A stretch of DNA of 42,122 nt, taken from assembly GCA_029259415.1 (NCBI GenBank), contig JAPDIW010000043.1, forward strand, positions 1 to 42,122. Reading direction: 5' to 3'. Each line of letters starts with the position of its first letter. Positions within the stretch are counted from its first letter, which is position 1. Below are positions 17,937 through 27,874 of the stretch, one piece after another. The notes under the pieces are model-generated. The model was not told where the DNA came from, did not search any database, and saw only the letters and a list, made by a program, of their open reading frames with translations. This DNA comes from Archaeoglobi archaeon. Lineage in GTDB: Archaea > Halobacteriota > Archaeoglobi > Archaeoglobales > Archaeoglobaceae. The translations under genes and the position numbers were made by a program.

Positions 17937-18973
17937 AGGAGATTTATCTACCCTTACATCACGGAAAGGCTCCCTACTGGCTGCTCAGCAGAATGAAAAA
18001 GCTGGCAAAGCCAATAGTGAAGCTAATAGTAATGGAATACGGGGAGAAGGAGTTTCTAGAAAGGCTTTCCAACCCCATTTTCTTTCAGTCTCTCTCAAAC
18101 GTGCTCGGGTTTGACTGGAACTCAAGCGGTGTTACGACCGTGCTTACAGGAGTTCTGAAAGCTGCATTGAACAACGAAGAATTTGACATAAGGATTGCCG
18201 GAGGTAAGGGAAAGAACGCTCTAAAGACGCCTGAAGAGATCATGAAGCTTTCGGAGGAGATTGGGGCAAATGGGGAAAGGCTGATAGAGTTCAGCAGACT
18301 GGCTGCAAAGGCCGACAATGCAGCTCTTATCGATGGTTACTCCCTCTACCATCACGCCGTAGTCTTCACGCCCAAGCATTTCACTGTCATACAGCAGGGA
18401 ATGAGTGAAACTGAAAGGTTAGCACGCAGGTATCACTGGAACGTTTACTCAAACATTCCAGAGCTTGAAAACGTGCATGATGGGATAATAGCAGAGAAGA
18501 GGGAGAAAGAGGTTGTAAACATGCTATCTGACCTAAGCAGAGATGCAAAGAGACTATGTGTAGACATAATAAGAGATGGAAGTTTCAGGAGAGATTACGA
18601 GAAATTGATTTCTGTGTTGAGGTGGAGGAAGGGTTTGAGAGTTCCAAGGAAAATCGACTGGAAGGTTGTTGAGAAGGCCTACAACCTTCAGCCTGAGCGA
18701 TTTGAAGATATCCTCTTAATCAGAGGTTTTGGAAAAGAGACGGTTCGTGCACTTGCTTTAGTTGCTGAAATAGTCTACAACACGGAATACGATAAAACAG
18801 ACCCCGCCAAGTACTGCTTCGCAGTCGGAGGGAAAGATGGAGTGCCTTTTCCGGTTAGAAGGGATATTTATGATGAGGTTATAGAGTTCATGCGCGAAAC
18901 TGTAAAGCAGGCTGAAATCGGTGATTTTGAGAAGAAAAAGATTCTGGAGAGGTTGAGCAGGACATGGATGTAG
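17933..18973 (+). CDS. DUF763 family protein
   Basis: 346 aa; LPLHHGKAPYWLLSRMKKLAKPI, SSGVTTVLTGVLKAAL; C-terminal HhH-like FEDILLIRGFGKETVRALALVAEIVY; 4-nt overlap with archease. Confidence 0.85.
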   Translation: MKEIYLPLHHGKAPYWLLSRMKKLAKPIVKLIVMEYGEKEFLERLSNPIFFQSLSNVLGFDWNSSGVTTVLTGVLKAALNNEEFDIRIAGGKGKNALKTPEEIMKLSEEIGANGERLIEFSRLAAKADNAALIDGYSLYHHAVVFTPKHFTVIQQGMSETERLARRYHWNVYSNIPELENVHDGIIAEKREKEVVNMLSDLSRDAKRLCVDIIRDGSFRRDYEKLISVLRWRKGLRVPRKIDWKVVEKAYNLQPERFEDILLIRGFGKETVRALALVAEIVYNTEYDKTDPAKYCFAVGGKDGVPFPVRRDIYDEVIEFMRETVKQAEIGDFEKKKILERLSRTWM

Positions 18974-20214
18974 TTATCAGGAAAAGCGAGGTGAAAGGAA
19001 AGGCCAGACCACCAGCATCCAAAAGCTACACCCACAGAGCATTCATAGCAGCATCTCTTTCCCCATCATCAAGAATTGTAAATCCCCTGATCTCCGAGGA
19101 CACGATTTCAACACTGAATGCCTGTAAAAAAATTGGAGCGCAATTTGTCAAGAAAGGGGAAGAGTGGCTGTTCAGCGGAGTTGACAGTATTAAAGCAGGC
19201 GGTTACTTCAATTTCGGCAACTCAGGAACAACTCTAAGGATATTCACTGGCCTACTCTCACTCTCACCCTTCAGAAGTGTTGTTGATGGCGACAGCTCTC
19301 TCAGGAAGAGGCCAAACCGGGAGCTTGTAGTTGCGCTGGCAAAGTTAGGAGGGAAGTTCGGAGGAAAAGAACCTTATTACCCTCCTTTCTCGGTTCGGGG
19401 AGTGGTTAAAGGGGGTGAGGTTGAGGTTGAAGCTCCAAGCTCGCAGTTTATTTCATCCCTCCTCTACACTCTTTCTCTGGCTGAAAGAGATTCTTTGCTG
19501 AAGGTTAAGGAGGTTAAATCTCAACCGTACATAGACATAACCCTCGAAGTTCTCAAAGAAAGCGGCGTGAAGATAATTAGAGAGGGTAACGTTTACTCCA
19601 TACCCGGCTCACAGAAATACAGGTTGCGAAGGTATGAGGTTCCGGCAGACTTTTCGTCAGCAAGCTACCTTATTGCTGCCGGTTTGATTGCTGGAGAGGT
19701 CACAATCGAGGGTATGTTCGATTCTGCGCAGGGTGACAGGAGAATAGTGGACATAGCCAGGGAAATGGGGGGGAAGGTTAAATGGGACAAGGAGAAGGGG
19801 ATAGTAAAGGCAGAGAAGTCGGAGCTGGAAGGTGTTGAAGTCGATGCTTCCGACATCCCCGACCTCGTTCCAACCATTGCCGTTCTTGCAGCTGTGGCGA
19901 AGGGTGAGACGAGAGTTTACAACGCTGAACATCTGAGAATAAAGGAGATTGACAGAATTGAAGGCATTTACCGGAATCTAAAGGCTCTCGGAGTTGATTG
20001 CAGACCCTTAAAGGATGGGTTGATTATTAAGGGGGGTAAAAAAGAGTTCAAAGGTGTTGTGGACTCATTCGGAGACCACCGAATGTCTCTGGCATTCTCA
20101 CTTCTCGGACTTCTTGGGGAGGTGAGGTGCAGAAACGCGGAAGTTGTTTCAGTCTCGTTTCCCGGTTATTTCAGAACCCTCCAGTTGCTAGGAGCAAATG
20201 TAGTCAGACTTTAA
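18964..20214 (+). CDS. aroA: 3-phosphoshikimate 1-carboxyvinyltransferase (EPSP synthase)
   Basis: 416 aa; SKSYTHRAFIAASL, FGNSGTTLRIFTGLLSL, LRIKEIDRI, DHRMSLAFSLLGL. Confidence 0.97.
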   Translation: MDVVIRKSEVKGKARPPASKSYTHRAFIAASLSPSSRIVNPLISEDTISTLNACKKIGAQFVKKGEEWLFSGVDSIKAGGYFNFGNSGTTLRIFTGLLSLSPFRSVVDGDSSLRKRPNRELVVALAKLGGKFGGKEPYYPPFSVRGVVKGGEVEVEAPSSQFISSLLYTLSLAERDSLLKVKEVKSQPYIDITLEVLKESGVKIIREGNVYSIPGSQKYRLRRYEVPADFSSASYLIAAGLIAGEVTIEGMFDSAQGDRRIVDIAREMGGKVKWDKEKGIVKAEKSELEGVEVDASDIPDLVPTIAVLAAVAKGETRVYNAEHLRIKEIDRIEGIYRNLKALGVDCRPLKDGLIIKGGKKEFKGVVDSFGDHRMSLAFSLLGLLGEVRCRNAEVVSVSFPGYFRTLQLLGANVVRL

Positions 20215-21034
20215 CGTACTTTCCGTCCTCCTCTCCAATCTTCCCTTCCTTTTCGAGCTTCTTGATGTGCTTTTCTATCATAACCTTTTCAAAGAAGTCC
20301 AGTATCTCTTTTGCGTAGGGCTTCCTGCCGTAAATTGGAGAAAGCTCAACTATTTCGTCAATGCTCTTCGGCTCCTCAAGAAGAGCGAGGATTTTGTCTT
20401 CTCTCTCTTTTATTTTGTTCTTGAACTCTATAATCTTGCTCATGGCATCCTCTTTTCCAAAAATGGGCTTGGAGTGGGCAGAAACAAATACTTCAAAGTC
20501 GAGGTCGAGCAGCTTGTCAATCTCTTTTTCGAAGAGGTGAGGGTCAGCTTCAGGATTCCCGTAGAAGGGGCCGAAGGAAGTCAAATCCACATCCCCACCA
20601 AATAGAACTTTTTGCTCGATTAAGAAAACGTGGTGGTCTATTGTATGACCCTTAACGGATATCGCAATTATTTCCGGCTCTTCTATGACCACTCCTTCCT
20701 CGTATCTTTCACACTCGAACTCTCTTAATCCTATAGAAGTACTTATAAACCTCTTCCAGGTTTCGACAAGGTCGGGTGTGACAAACCGTCTTGCAAGTGA
20801 ATCGAGAGTAATTTTACCTTCTTCTGGGGCTAAAATTTTCTTAAAAAGCCAGGCTCCAGACGAGTGATCTGGATGGAGGTGGGAGAGGATGAGTTTTTTG
20901 TCCCTCAATTTTCTCATAACTTCTATTCCTGCTCCAGCGTCTATCACGATTTCTCCCACTTTGACGACATTGCAGTAGGGAAACTTTCCCCTGTTCAGCC
21001 CCTCAATCACCCCGACTCCCTTGATTACTTCCAT
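20204..21034 (-). CDS. MBL-fold metallohydrolase
   Basis: 276 aa; LILSHLHPDHSSGAWLFK, VKGHTIDHHVFL, FGGDVDLTSFGPFYG. Confidence 0.85.
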   Translation of the reverse strand: MEVIKGVGVIEGLNRGKFPYCNVVKVGEIVIDAGAGIEVMRKLRDKKLILSHLHPDHSSGAWLFKKILAPEEGKITLDSLARRFVTPDLVETWKRFISTSIGLREFECERYEEGVVIEEPEIIAISVKGHTIDHHVFLIEQKVLFGGDVDLTSFGPFYGNPEADPHLFEKEIDKLLDLDFEVFVSAHSKPIFGKEDAMSKIIEFKNKIKEREDKILALLEEPKSIDEIVELSPIYGRKPYAKEILDFFEKVMIEKHIKKLEKEGKIGEEDGKYVKV

Positions 21035-21196
21035 TGTGTTTTAAGGAAATAAAGTGTTGAAAATAGTATCGAATAGAATTGTCTCATCATCTTTAACTTA
21101 TCTTGCTATAAGTCCACTTCCGAAGGAAGGAATACGGCAGGAGAGGTGGGGAAACAGGTTATATAATTTTCTTGAGTAAATTCTCAGAGGCTAAGG

Positions 21197-21376
21197 GTGA
21201 AAGTAGCGCTCCTCAGCTACAAGTTCGTATCATCAAAGACTGTTGAAGCAAAGCTGAACGAACAGCTTGAGCTATGTCGTTGGCTGTACAACCGTTTGCT
21301 TGAGGAAGTTAACAGGGCAGGAAAGGGTGGAAAATCACAAAAGCACGACACACGCCTTGACATAACTTTTAAATAG
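21197..21376 (+). mobile_element. TnpB N-terminal remnant (IS200/IS605 family)
   Basis: VKVALLSYKFVSSKTVEAKLNEQLELCRWLYNRLLEEVNRAGKGGKSQKHDTRLDITFK*; typical TnpB N-terminus, truncated after ~59 codons; not in the ORF track. Confidence 0.75.
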
Positions 21377-21410
21377 TTATTTTTATAACACTTTTATTGC
21401 AGGTGATATC

Positions 21411-21755
21411 ATGTTCGAAAACGTGATAGCTGACATGCTCAGCGTTAATGGTGTTAAAGGTGTGTATATCGTTGATAAGGAAGGAGCCTTGATCGAGGCC
21501 GAATCAATGTTCTCAGAGGATGATGAGGTTTATGCCGCTCTAATCGCTGATGCATTCAACAAAGCTTCAGAAGTTCTTGGAAAAATATCCTCTGACGAAC
21601 CTGAACTTGTGATGATTGATGGTAAAAAGGATCGCGTTATCGCTTCAAAAGCTGGGGATCTGATTTTCGGCGTAGTGGCTGATCAGAAGACGAATTACGG
21701 TTTGCTCAAGATAGAAATAAAAAAGGCGGTTGAAAAAATAACCGCAATGGTGTAA
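21411..21755 (+). CDS. Roadblock/LC7 domain protein
   Basis: 114 aa; MLSVNGVKGVYIVDKEGALIEAES...AALIADAFNKASEVLGKI. Confidence 0.8.
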   Translation: MFENVIADMLSVNGVKGVYIVDKEGALIEAESMFSEDDEVYAALIADAFNKASEVLGKISSDEPELVMIDGKKDRVIASKAGDLIFGVVADQKTNYGLLKIEIKKAVEKITAMV

Positions 21756-21759
21756 GGAT

Positions 21760-22503
21760 ATGCTAATACCGAAAGGAGAGGTTCTGGAACTTGGCAAGAG
21801 AGGGAATTTCAGAGATATATTGAGAGAGCTATCTGATAGTGGATTTACTGGCTACATTGAGGTTTCCTACAAAAAAGGTGAGCTTTCCAAAGCCAAAGTA
21901 CTTTTTAGCAATGGTAAGATCGTTGCCGCAGGAATTCAGAGAGTGATTAGCAAAAGCGAGGTTGTAGGAGAAAAAGCTCTTGAAGAGCTTTTAAGCCTTG
22001 AGAACTGTGTCGCTGATGTCTATATTCTTGATGAGGAAAAAGTGGCAAAGGCTTTGGAGTGGAACAAGAGTGCCGTTGTGGAGCACCTCCCTGAAACGGA
22101 GGCTGGAATGGAAGGCGGTCTGACGGAAGAGGTTATTATAACACCTGATGAACGAGAAGCAATTCTCCAGAAGTACGGCATTAAGATGCCTTCAGAGGAA
22201 GAGATTGACCAGATAATTACGAGTGCTCTCGACGGCAGCTATGAGATAATCTCAGCCACAAGCTCCACTCCTGGTGATTTTGAATCTCTTAAGAAGTCAC
22301 TGGTAAGCACAGCCGAGCTTTATCTCGGGAAAATGTCCAAAAAGGTTGTTGATGTAATCAGTGACTGTAGCTCAGCAGAAGAACTCGTCGAGAGGTTTGA
22401 TGAGGTAAGAAATGCAGCCAAATCTCTTGTAATCTTTGTTCCAAGGAAAAAAATAGATGAAATGATCTCCGAAATGGAAAAGCTAGTTGGGGAGAGTATT
22501 TAG
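21760..22503 (+). CDS. DUF2226 family protein
   Basis: 247 aa; LPKG-type N-terminus and FTGYIEVSYKKGELSKAKVLFSNGKIVAAG; directly after the roadblock gene. Confidence 0.65.
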   Translation: MLIPKGEVLELGKRGNFRDILRELSDSGFTGYIEVSYKKGELSKAKVLFSNGKIVAAGIQRVISKSEVVGEKALEELLSLENCVADVYILDEEKVAKALEWNKSAVVEHLPETEAGMEGGLTEEVIITPDEREAILQKYGIKMPSEEEIDQIITSALDGSYEIISATSSTPGDFESLKKSLVSTAELYLGKMSKKVVDVISDCSSAEELVERFDEVRNAAKSLVIFVPRKKIDEMISEMEKLVGESI

Positions 22504-22706
22504 CTCTCTTCCTCTAACTTTTTCTCCACAATTTCTACGTATTCTCTCAGTTCCCTGTTCATTTTTAGGACGTTTAGTATCTCCTTGTAGTTTGACTCAT
22601 CCACATCATCGTAACCAAGGCTTTCCATAGCCTTATCTAAAAAAAGTTTGGCAATAGGTCCAACTTCTTTCTTGAGTTCGTCGAGAAGTCTTTTGTAAGT
22701 TATCAT
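22500..22706 (-). CDS. Small protein of unknown function
   Basis: 68 aa; 4-nt overlap with the upstream HAMP gene. Confidence 0.6.
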   Translation of the reverse strand: MITYKRLLDELKKEVGPIAKLFLDKAMESLGYDDVDESNYKEILNVLKMNRELREYVEIVEKKLEEES

Positions 22707-23710
22707 TTCAATGCCTCCTCAAGGCTTTCCATGGCCACCTTGAGGCTTCTCCTCAGTCTCTCGATACTCTTTGCAAGAATTCCAATCTCATCTGATCTGT
22801 CCTGATGTGGAACCTCGGCCTCAAGGTCTCCTTCGGCGATCTTGTCAGCAGTGTTGCTCAGCTCGATTATTGGCCTCGTAATGGTCGTCGTGGTGAAGAC
22901 TGCAAGAACAACAACGAAGATTAAAGCTATTGCTGCTGCGATACCCAGTGAGTAGTAAACCTGCTGAAGCGCCTCCTCAAGGCTCTTGCTTATCTCATCC
23001 GCAATGTTCTCTGCCGGGTTCTCAGGATTCTGGGTGAGGTACTGGAAGTAGCCGTCGATATATGCTGATGTACCAGCAACCACCCAAAGTTCAGAATTTG
23101 TAATCGGATCATAAACTTTTACGCTGGTCGGGTAGTGGCAGAGGTACTTCAAATATTCCTCTCCAGTTGAAGGATCCTTCCAGGTGTAGTAACCGCAAAC
23201 CTCTTTCGGAGCTTCGGGATTTTCTACTATCTTAACTAACAGATTATAAAGCTCAGGCATTGTTTTGTTCCATCCCAGTAGTGCAAGATCAACACCGAGA
23301 TATTTCTCCTTTCCTATAAAAGCAGGATGAGCTATAAGAACTGCGTGATCTCTTCCGGCTACTTTGTTACCGGCACCAACCCACGTATATTCTTTTGCAC
23401 CCCAGCTTTGCACTCCGATGTTCCAGAATTCGGGATCGTTAATTAGATCATATGTCGTCAATACGGTTTTGTTCTCAAGTTTCATCTTGGCTTCGATGTA
23501 TTTTTCAATTGTCATCGCCAGATCCTGTGCTTTCATCCTCACAGCTTCCTGACCAGCTTTGGTGAGATATTCTTGGCTAACATCAGTAACACCTTTCTTT
23601 GCCTCATCGCTGAATGCGGTAATTCCACCTATCACAAGCTGGCTTAGAATCCCTAAAGGCACAAGGCTCGCCACAATAACTATCAAAACAATCTGCGGTG
23701 TTAACTTCAT
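22703..23710 (-). CDS. Membrane sensor with extracytoplasmic (Cache-like) region and HAMP domain, no C-terminal output domain
   Basis: 335 aa; TM1 near N-terminus, TM2 AAAIALIFVVVLAVFTTTTITRPIIELSNTADKIAEGDLEAEVPHQDRSDEIGILAKSIERLR (HAMP), ends soon after. Confidence 0.8.
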   Translation of the reverse strand: MKLTPQIVLIVIVASLVPLGILSQLVIGGITAFSDEAKKGVTDVSQEYLTKAGQEAVRMKAQDLAMTIEKYIEAKMKLENKTVLTTYDLINDPEFWNIGVQSWGAKEYTWVGAGNKVAGRDHAVLIAHPAFIGKEKYLGVDLALLGWNKTMPELYNLLVKIVENPEAPKEVCGYYTWKDPSTGEEYLKYLCHYPTSVKVYDPITNSELWVVAGTSAYIDGYFQYLTQNPENPAENIADEISKSLEEALQQVYYSLGIAAAIALIFVVVLAVFTTTTITRPIIELSNTADKIAEGDLEAEVPHQDRSDEIGILAKSIERLRRSLKVAMESLEEALK

Positions 23711-24312
23711 TTCTTAACCACCTCCACAAAATCACTTACCTTTGCACCGATCTTCTCTCTAGCCCACGTGGGGACAACAATGAAACCTTCTTTTGAGTAT
23801 GGAATCGCTTTTAAATTCACGACTCCGTTTTTCTTTACGCTGATGTATTCACCCTCCTTAACTCCTAAGGTTCTCATTATATCCTCTGCAAGAAAAGCCA
23901 CGTCGCTCCCTTCATAATCGTACTTCTGTGTAAAGTTCAGATCAACTCCGACTTTTGCCTTTGCAGCACCTGTGATTACAGTAATTGTCTCTTCAACATC
24001 CTTCTCAGCTTTAGAAACTTCCTCTTCAACCGAAGCAATTTCCTTCTGCATTTCAGTTACAGTTCTTTTTGCCTCAGCCTGGCCTGCAGAACCCTTCTCT
24101 TTCAGATATTTACCTATCTCAATCACCATTTGTTCGGGTGGTAGCTTCACGAACTCTTCGAGAACGTCATCCGGGATAACTCCTCTATAGACTTCTCTGA
24201 TTTCATAGGATCTTAATTTCGATTCGAGCTCCTTGACTTTTTCCTGAAGTTCTCTGATCAAGGCATCTTTTTCTGCAAGCAGTTTTTGACATTCGTCGTC
24301 CAATTGCAACAC
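23707..24312 (-). CDS. Coiled-coil protein of unknown function
   Basis: 201 aa; N-terminal coiled coil LIRELQEKVKELESKLRSYE; C-terminal small beta-like region; 4-nt overlap with the HAMP gene. Confidence 0.7.
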   Translation of the reverse strand: MLQLDDECQKLLAEKDALIRELQEKVKELESKLRSYEIREVYRGVIPDDVLEEFVKLPPEQMVIEIGKYLKEKGSAGQAEAKRTVTEMQKEIASVEEEVSKAEKDVEETITVITGAAKAKVGVDLNFTQKYDYEGSDVAFLAEDIMRTLGVKEGEYISVKKNGVVNLKAIPYSKEGFIVVPTWAREKIGAKVSDFVEVVKK

Positions 24313-24357
24313 CTCCTAATAATTGTTATGTTTTTTGAACTTTCTCAAATAAAAACT

Positions 24358-25518
24358 TTATGCAATTAAATATGCCAAAATTACAACACTAAGAGTGCCA
24401 ATAATGTCTGTTAAGGTGGTGGTGAGCGGTATTCCACCGTTATCCGGATCCACACCCATTCTGTGAAGCCAGATTGAAAGAGCGGTTGAGAAGAGCAGAA
24501 CGAATGCTGTTAGCGCGAGATAAACAGCAAGGAAGTAGAGAAAATCCTTTAATTCCGGTAAGGCCGTACCCGTAAAAAAGCTGGCGGAGAGGAAGGCAAG
24601 GATAAAGATTATTGGAGCTATTATAAGTGAGGTTGGGAAGATGTATATTGCGTCGATGAACTTTCTGCTCTGAAGTTCGCCAAGATGCAACTTTGTTGAG
24701 GTTCTGGCAACCATGATGCTGCCGTAGTTGCCTATACTTCCTATCACTGCCGGATACGCGAAGCTCAGAAACACAGCCCTGTGTATTATTTCGCTGAACT
24801 CCTGCAAAATGTTACCAGTCACGCTCTGGATGAGAGCGAGCAGAGAAACTATCATTAACACCTCCTTGTAAGCTTTTTTGTCGTATCCGCCTCTTACGGA
24901 CAGGTAGATGGACACCATCAGAATAACCACCAAAATTATGGTTGAAAACCAGGCAGCACTGTATTTCTCAAAGATGAAGATGAAAAGCACAATTGACGGG
25001 ATTGAAACCAGGTCGGCGAAGGTGGTGACGGCGGGCCCCATTATGTTGTCTGGATCCAGACCTCTTCTGAAGCTCTCAATTACGATTATTGCCGTGAAAA
25101 TTCCGAGAATTGCAGAAATCATGACGCTGGAATCAAGAATTATTTGAAAGGTTGTTGTCAAACCCTCCTTTCCAAAAAACTTTATCGCAGCAATCATGAA
25201 GAGGATAAGGGCGGGAACTGTTGCAGCCCAGATGCTGAAAAACACATTTTTTGATATGTACTCGTCTCTGATCGACGGATTTGATGAACCGAGATACAGG
25301 GATGTTGAGATTCTTGAGCCGAGAGAGCCAAAGACGTTACCCCTCAGTCCCATAAGTCCTGGGATAACAATAAGGATTTCAGGGTAGGTTGTGAGGAGCT
25401 TCTCAAAGCTGATTCCGAGGAAGATACCGGCGCCTAAGTCGAAAATAAGGCAGAGAGTTAAGGGAACAAGAACCTGTTTCAGTGCAGAAGATATTGTAAG
25501 CTCTCTCTCCGGCTGCAA
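24358..25518 (-). CDS. MgtE/SLC41-like divalent cation transporter
   Basis: 386 aa; IPGLMGLRGNVFGSLGSRISTSLYLG, PDNIMGPAVTTFADLVSIPSIV, DPDNGGIPLTTTLTDIIGTL. Confidence 0.88.
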   Translation of the reverse strand: MQPERELTISSALKQVLVPLTLCLIFDLGAGIFLGISFEKLLTTYPEILIVIPGLMGLRGNVFGSLGSRISTSLYLGSSNPSIRDEYISKNVFFSIWAATVPALILFMIAAIKFFGKEGLTTTFQIILDSSVMISAILGIFTAIIVIESFRRGLDPDNIMGPAVTTFADLVSIPSIVLFIFIFEKYSAAWFSTIILVVILMVSIYLSVRGGYDKKAYKEVLMIVSLLALIQSVTGNILQEFSEIIHRAVFLSFAYPAVIGSIGNYGSIMVARTSTKLHLGELQSRKFIDAIYIFPTSLIIAPIIFILAFLSASFFTGTALPELKDFLYFLAVYLALTAFVLLFSTALSIWLHRMGVDPDNGGIPLTTTLTDIIGTLSVVILAYLIA

Positions 25519-25566
25519 CCAAGCACCCCAAAAAAATAGAAGTAGTTCAAATATATTTCAGTTTTG

Positions 25567-26598
25567 TTAGATAATCTTCTCCTTCACCATAAGTTCAGCG
25601 TTGAGAACGCTTGCTCCCGCAGCCCCTCTGACCGTGTTGTGGCCCATAACTATGTACTTCAGCCCGTTCTCACCATCCTTCCTTATTCTGCCAACGGTGA
25701 TGCTCATGCCGTTGCCAGCATCTCTGTCGAGTCTCGGCTGTGGCCTATCCGGCTCTTCTCTGACGATTATCACCTTCTCAGGGGATGTTGGAAGGTCGAG
25801 CGGTTTCAGGGATTCAAATGCTGCCTTCGCTTCCTCAACACTCACGCTGCGATCGAACTCGACCCAAACAGCTTCAGTATGTCCATCGATGACGGGAACT
25901 CTGTGGCATGAGGCTGAAACTTTGATGTTGGCAAACTCGACCTTCTGGCCATCGAACTTTCCGAGAAGCTTTAACGGCTCCTCTTCGACTTTGTCTTCCT
26001 CACCCTTTATGAACGGAATCACGTTGTCCGTTATTGCGAGTGAAGGAACTCCCGGATAGCCCGCACCGCTCAAAGCCTGCATTGAGGCAACTCTGACAGT
26101 CTTGAGCCCCAGATCCATGAGCGGTTTGAGTGAGAGCACGAGGACGATTGTGGTGCAGTTTGGATTGGTGACGATGAACCCATCCCAGCCCCTGTTCTTC
26201 TTCTGAACCTCAATCAGACCGAGGTGCTCTGGATTCACCTCCGGAATTACGAGAGGGACATCTTCTGCCATTCTGTAAGCTGACGCGTTGCTTGCAACAA
26301 CAAATCCAGCCTCAGCAAACTTCGGCTCAACCTCTCTTGCTATATCCGAAGGCAACGCTGAGAAAACGATGTCGGCATCGACATACTTTGGATCCATCGG
26401 CACCATTTCGATGTCCTTTGCAACATCGGGAACATCACGAGAGGCTATCCAGTCCACCTCTTCTCCGTACTTCTTTCCAACCCTTCTCTCCGATGCTGCA
26501 AGGCTCGTCAGCTTGAACCAAGGATGGTCTGCGAGCATCTGGATGAACTTCTGACCAACCATTCCTGTAGCTCCGAGTACCCCGACACTGTATCGCAT
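25567..26598 (-). CDS. asd: Aspartate-semialdehyde dehydrogenase
   Basis: 343 aa; [42 protein letters not shown]. Confidence 0.96.
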   Translation of the reverse strand: MRYSVGVLGATGMVGQKFIQMLADHPWFKLTSLAASERRVGKKYGEEVDWIASRDVPDVAKDIEMVPMDPKYVDADIVFSALPSDIAREVEPKFAEAGFVVASNASAYRMAEDVPLVIPEVNPEHLGLIEVQKKNRGWDGFIVTNPNCTTIVLVLSLKPLMDLGLKTVRVASMQALSGAGYPGVPSLAITDNVIPFIKGEEDKVEEEPLKLLGKFDGQKVEFANIKVSASCHRVPVIDGHTEAVWVEFDRSVSVEEAKAAFESLKPLDLPTSPEKVIIVREEPDRPQPRLDRDAGNGMSITVGRIRKDGENGLKYIVMGHNTVRGAAGASVLNAELMVKEKII

Positions 26599-26628
26599 GG
26601 TTGAAGGACAAGGGGCAATTTAAAAAAG

Positions 26629-26967
26629 TTAGTGGTGTAACTCCCTCTCCTCAGCCCCGTTGAGAGCGAGCATTATGTTTGCCCTGAGTGTCATTTCGAA
26701 GTAGAGCTTGTCAGGCTCAAGAATTACGAACTTCTTCGGAATGGGTATCATCAGTGTTTCGTCGCATCGGTAGCAGTGGTTTCCATTTGAATCCACAAAA
26801 ATCTTCGGTGATTCAGGCTTGCTTCTCTTCACACATAGATAAACCGACTTATCCCTGTTTTTCCTCACTGTTTGCATGATTTCATCGATGCTGTATACTC
26901 TCATCAGATTTTCGAGGATTTTATCGGCAATTTTCGAGTTGGTATCTGTTTCTTCAACAGCTTCCAT
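26629..26967 (-). CDS. Hypothetical protein
   Basis: 112-aa ORF between asd and an MBL gene. Confidence 0.55.
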   Translation of the reverse strand: MEAVEETDTNSKIADKILENLMRVYSIDEIMQTVRKNRDKSVYLCVKRSKPESPKIFVDSNGNHCYRCDETLMIPIPKKFVILEPDKLYFEMTLRANIMLALNGAEERELHH

Positions 26968-27053
26968 CTGAGGTAAAAGTAAACGAAGCTAAAGATAAAC
27001 CTTCTGGTTGTTGTGCATGTAACAACTCACACCTCAATATTCAAAAATTGAAA

Positions 27054-27842
27054 TTAGGGGAAGACTCTCCCTTCCAGGCTGGGATCGTGGCCGGGTAGGA
27101 TATTCTGCCTTTTCGCATAGCTTAAAGCTTTGAAACAGCTCTCGTACCACTCCGTCAGGTCGACATGCAGTCCCGGCGGGAGGAAAGGAACTTGAGAGGC
27201 TGGAATTTCCACAGTGTTTCCTGCAATGTCGGTCATTTGAATGGGATGCTTCGGAGGGAAGAAGTTGAGGTATGTGTAGAAGTGGTCTCCTGCAATGAGG
27301 TACTTCCCTCTCTCCGTCTCCACCGCAACACCCTGCAATCCCTTCGTATGGCCGGGAAGAAGCACTGTCCTGACTCCATCAGCAATCTCTACGTCACCTT
27401 CAATGAGGCAGAGGTCCATTTCTTCAAGCGGATACAGCATGCTGACATCGTAAATCCCGCGGTAGTGGAGGGGAGGGTTCAAAGCAGACTCCCACTCCCT
27501 CTTCTGGACGTAAATTCTTGCGTTGGTGAAAAGTTTTGCATTGGCAGCGTGGTCGAAGTGCAGGTGGGTGATTATGAGCTTGTCCACATCCTCAGGTTTC
27601 AGATTGACCTTCTCAAGAGCTTCTCTCAACCCTTTCTCCCCTCCACCTTTACCCGGAAATCCGTGAAACATCCCGTTCTTAGCCTCTCCAACCCCGGAAT
27701 CAACAACTATTTTCTCATCCCCGCCGTCAATGACCCAGACGTAAACCGGGCCAGTAGTCATCACTCTCATATCCCCCATCATTACAACGGCACCAAGAGG
27801 TACGCTAATCTCAGCAACCTTCAAAGGCATTATTCTGTACAT
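27054..27842 (-). CDS. MBL-fold metallohydrolase (lactonase-like)
   Basis: 262 aa; LIITHLHFDHAANAKLF, LLPGHTKGLQGV, LIAGDHFY. Confidence 0.88.
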   Translation of the reverse strand: MYRIMPLKVAEISVPLGAVVMMGDMRVMTTGPVYVWVIDGGDEKIVVDSGVGEAKNGMFHGFPGKGGGEKGLREALEKVNLKPEDVDKLIITHLHFDHAANAKLFTNARIYVQKREWESALNPPLHYRGIYDVSMLYPLEEMDLCLIEGDVEIADGVRTVLLPGHTKGLQGVAVETERGKYLIAGDHFYTYLNFFPPKHPIQMTDIAGNTVEIPASQVPFLPPGLHVDLTEWYESCFKALSYAKRQNILPGHDPSLEGRVFP

Positions 27843-27874
27843 GAATTCTACTAAATTTTTAGTTATGAAAATGT

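Noticed and set aside
26997-27030. Inverted repeat GTTGTT...AACAAC between genes
   Set aside because: Only 6 bp per arm in AT-rich intergenic DNA; cannot be separated from chance.
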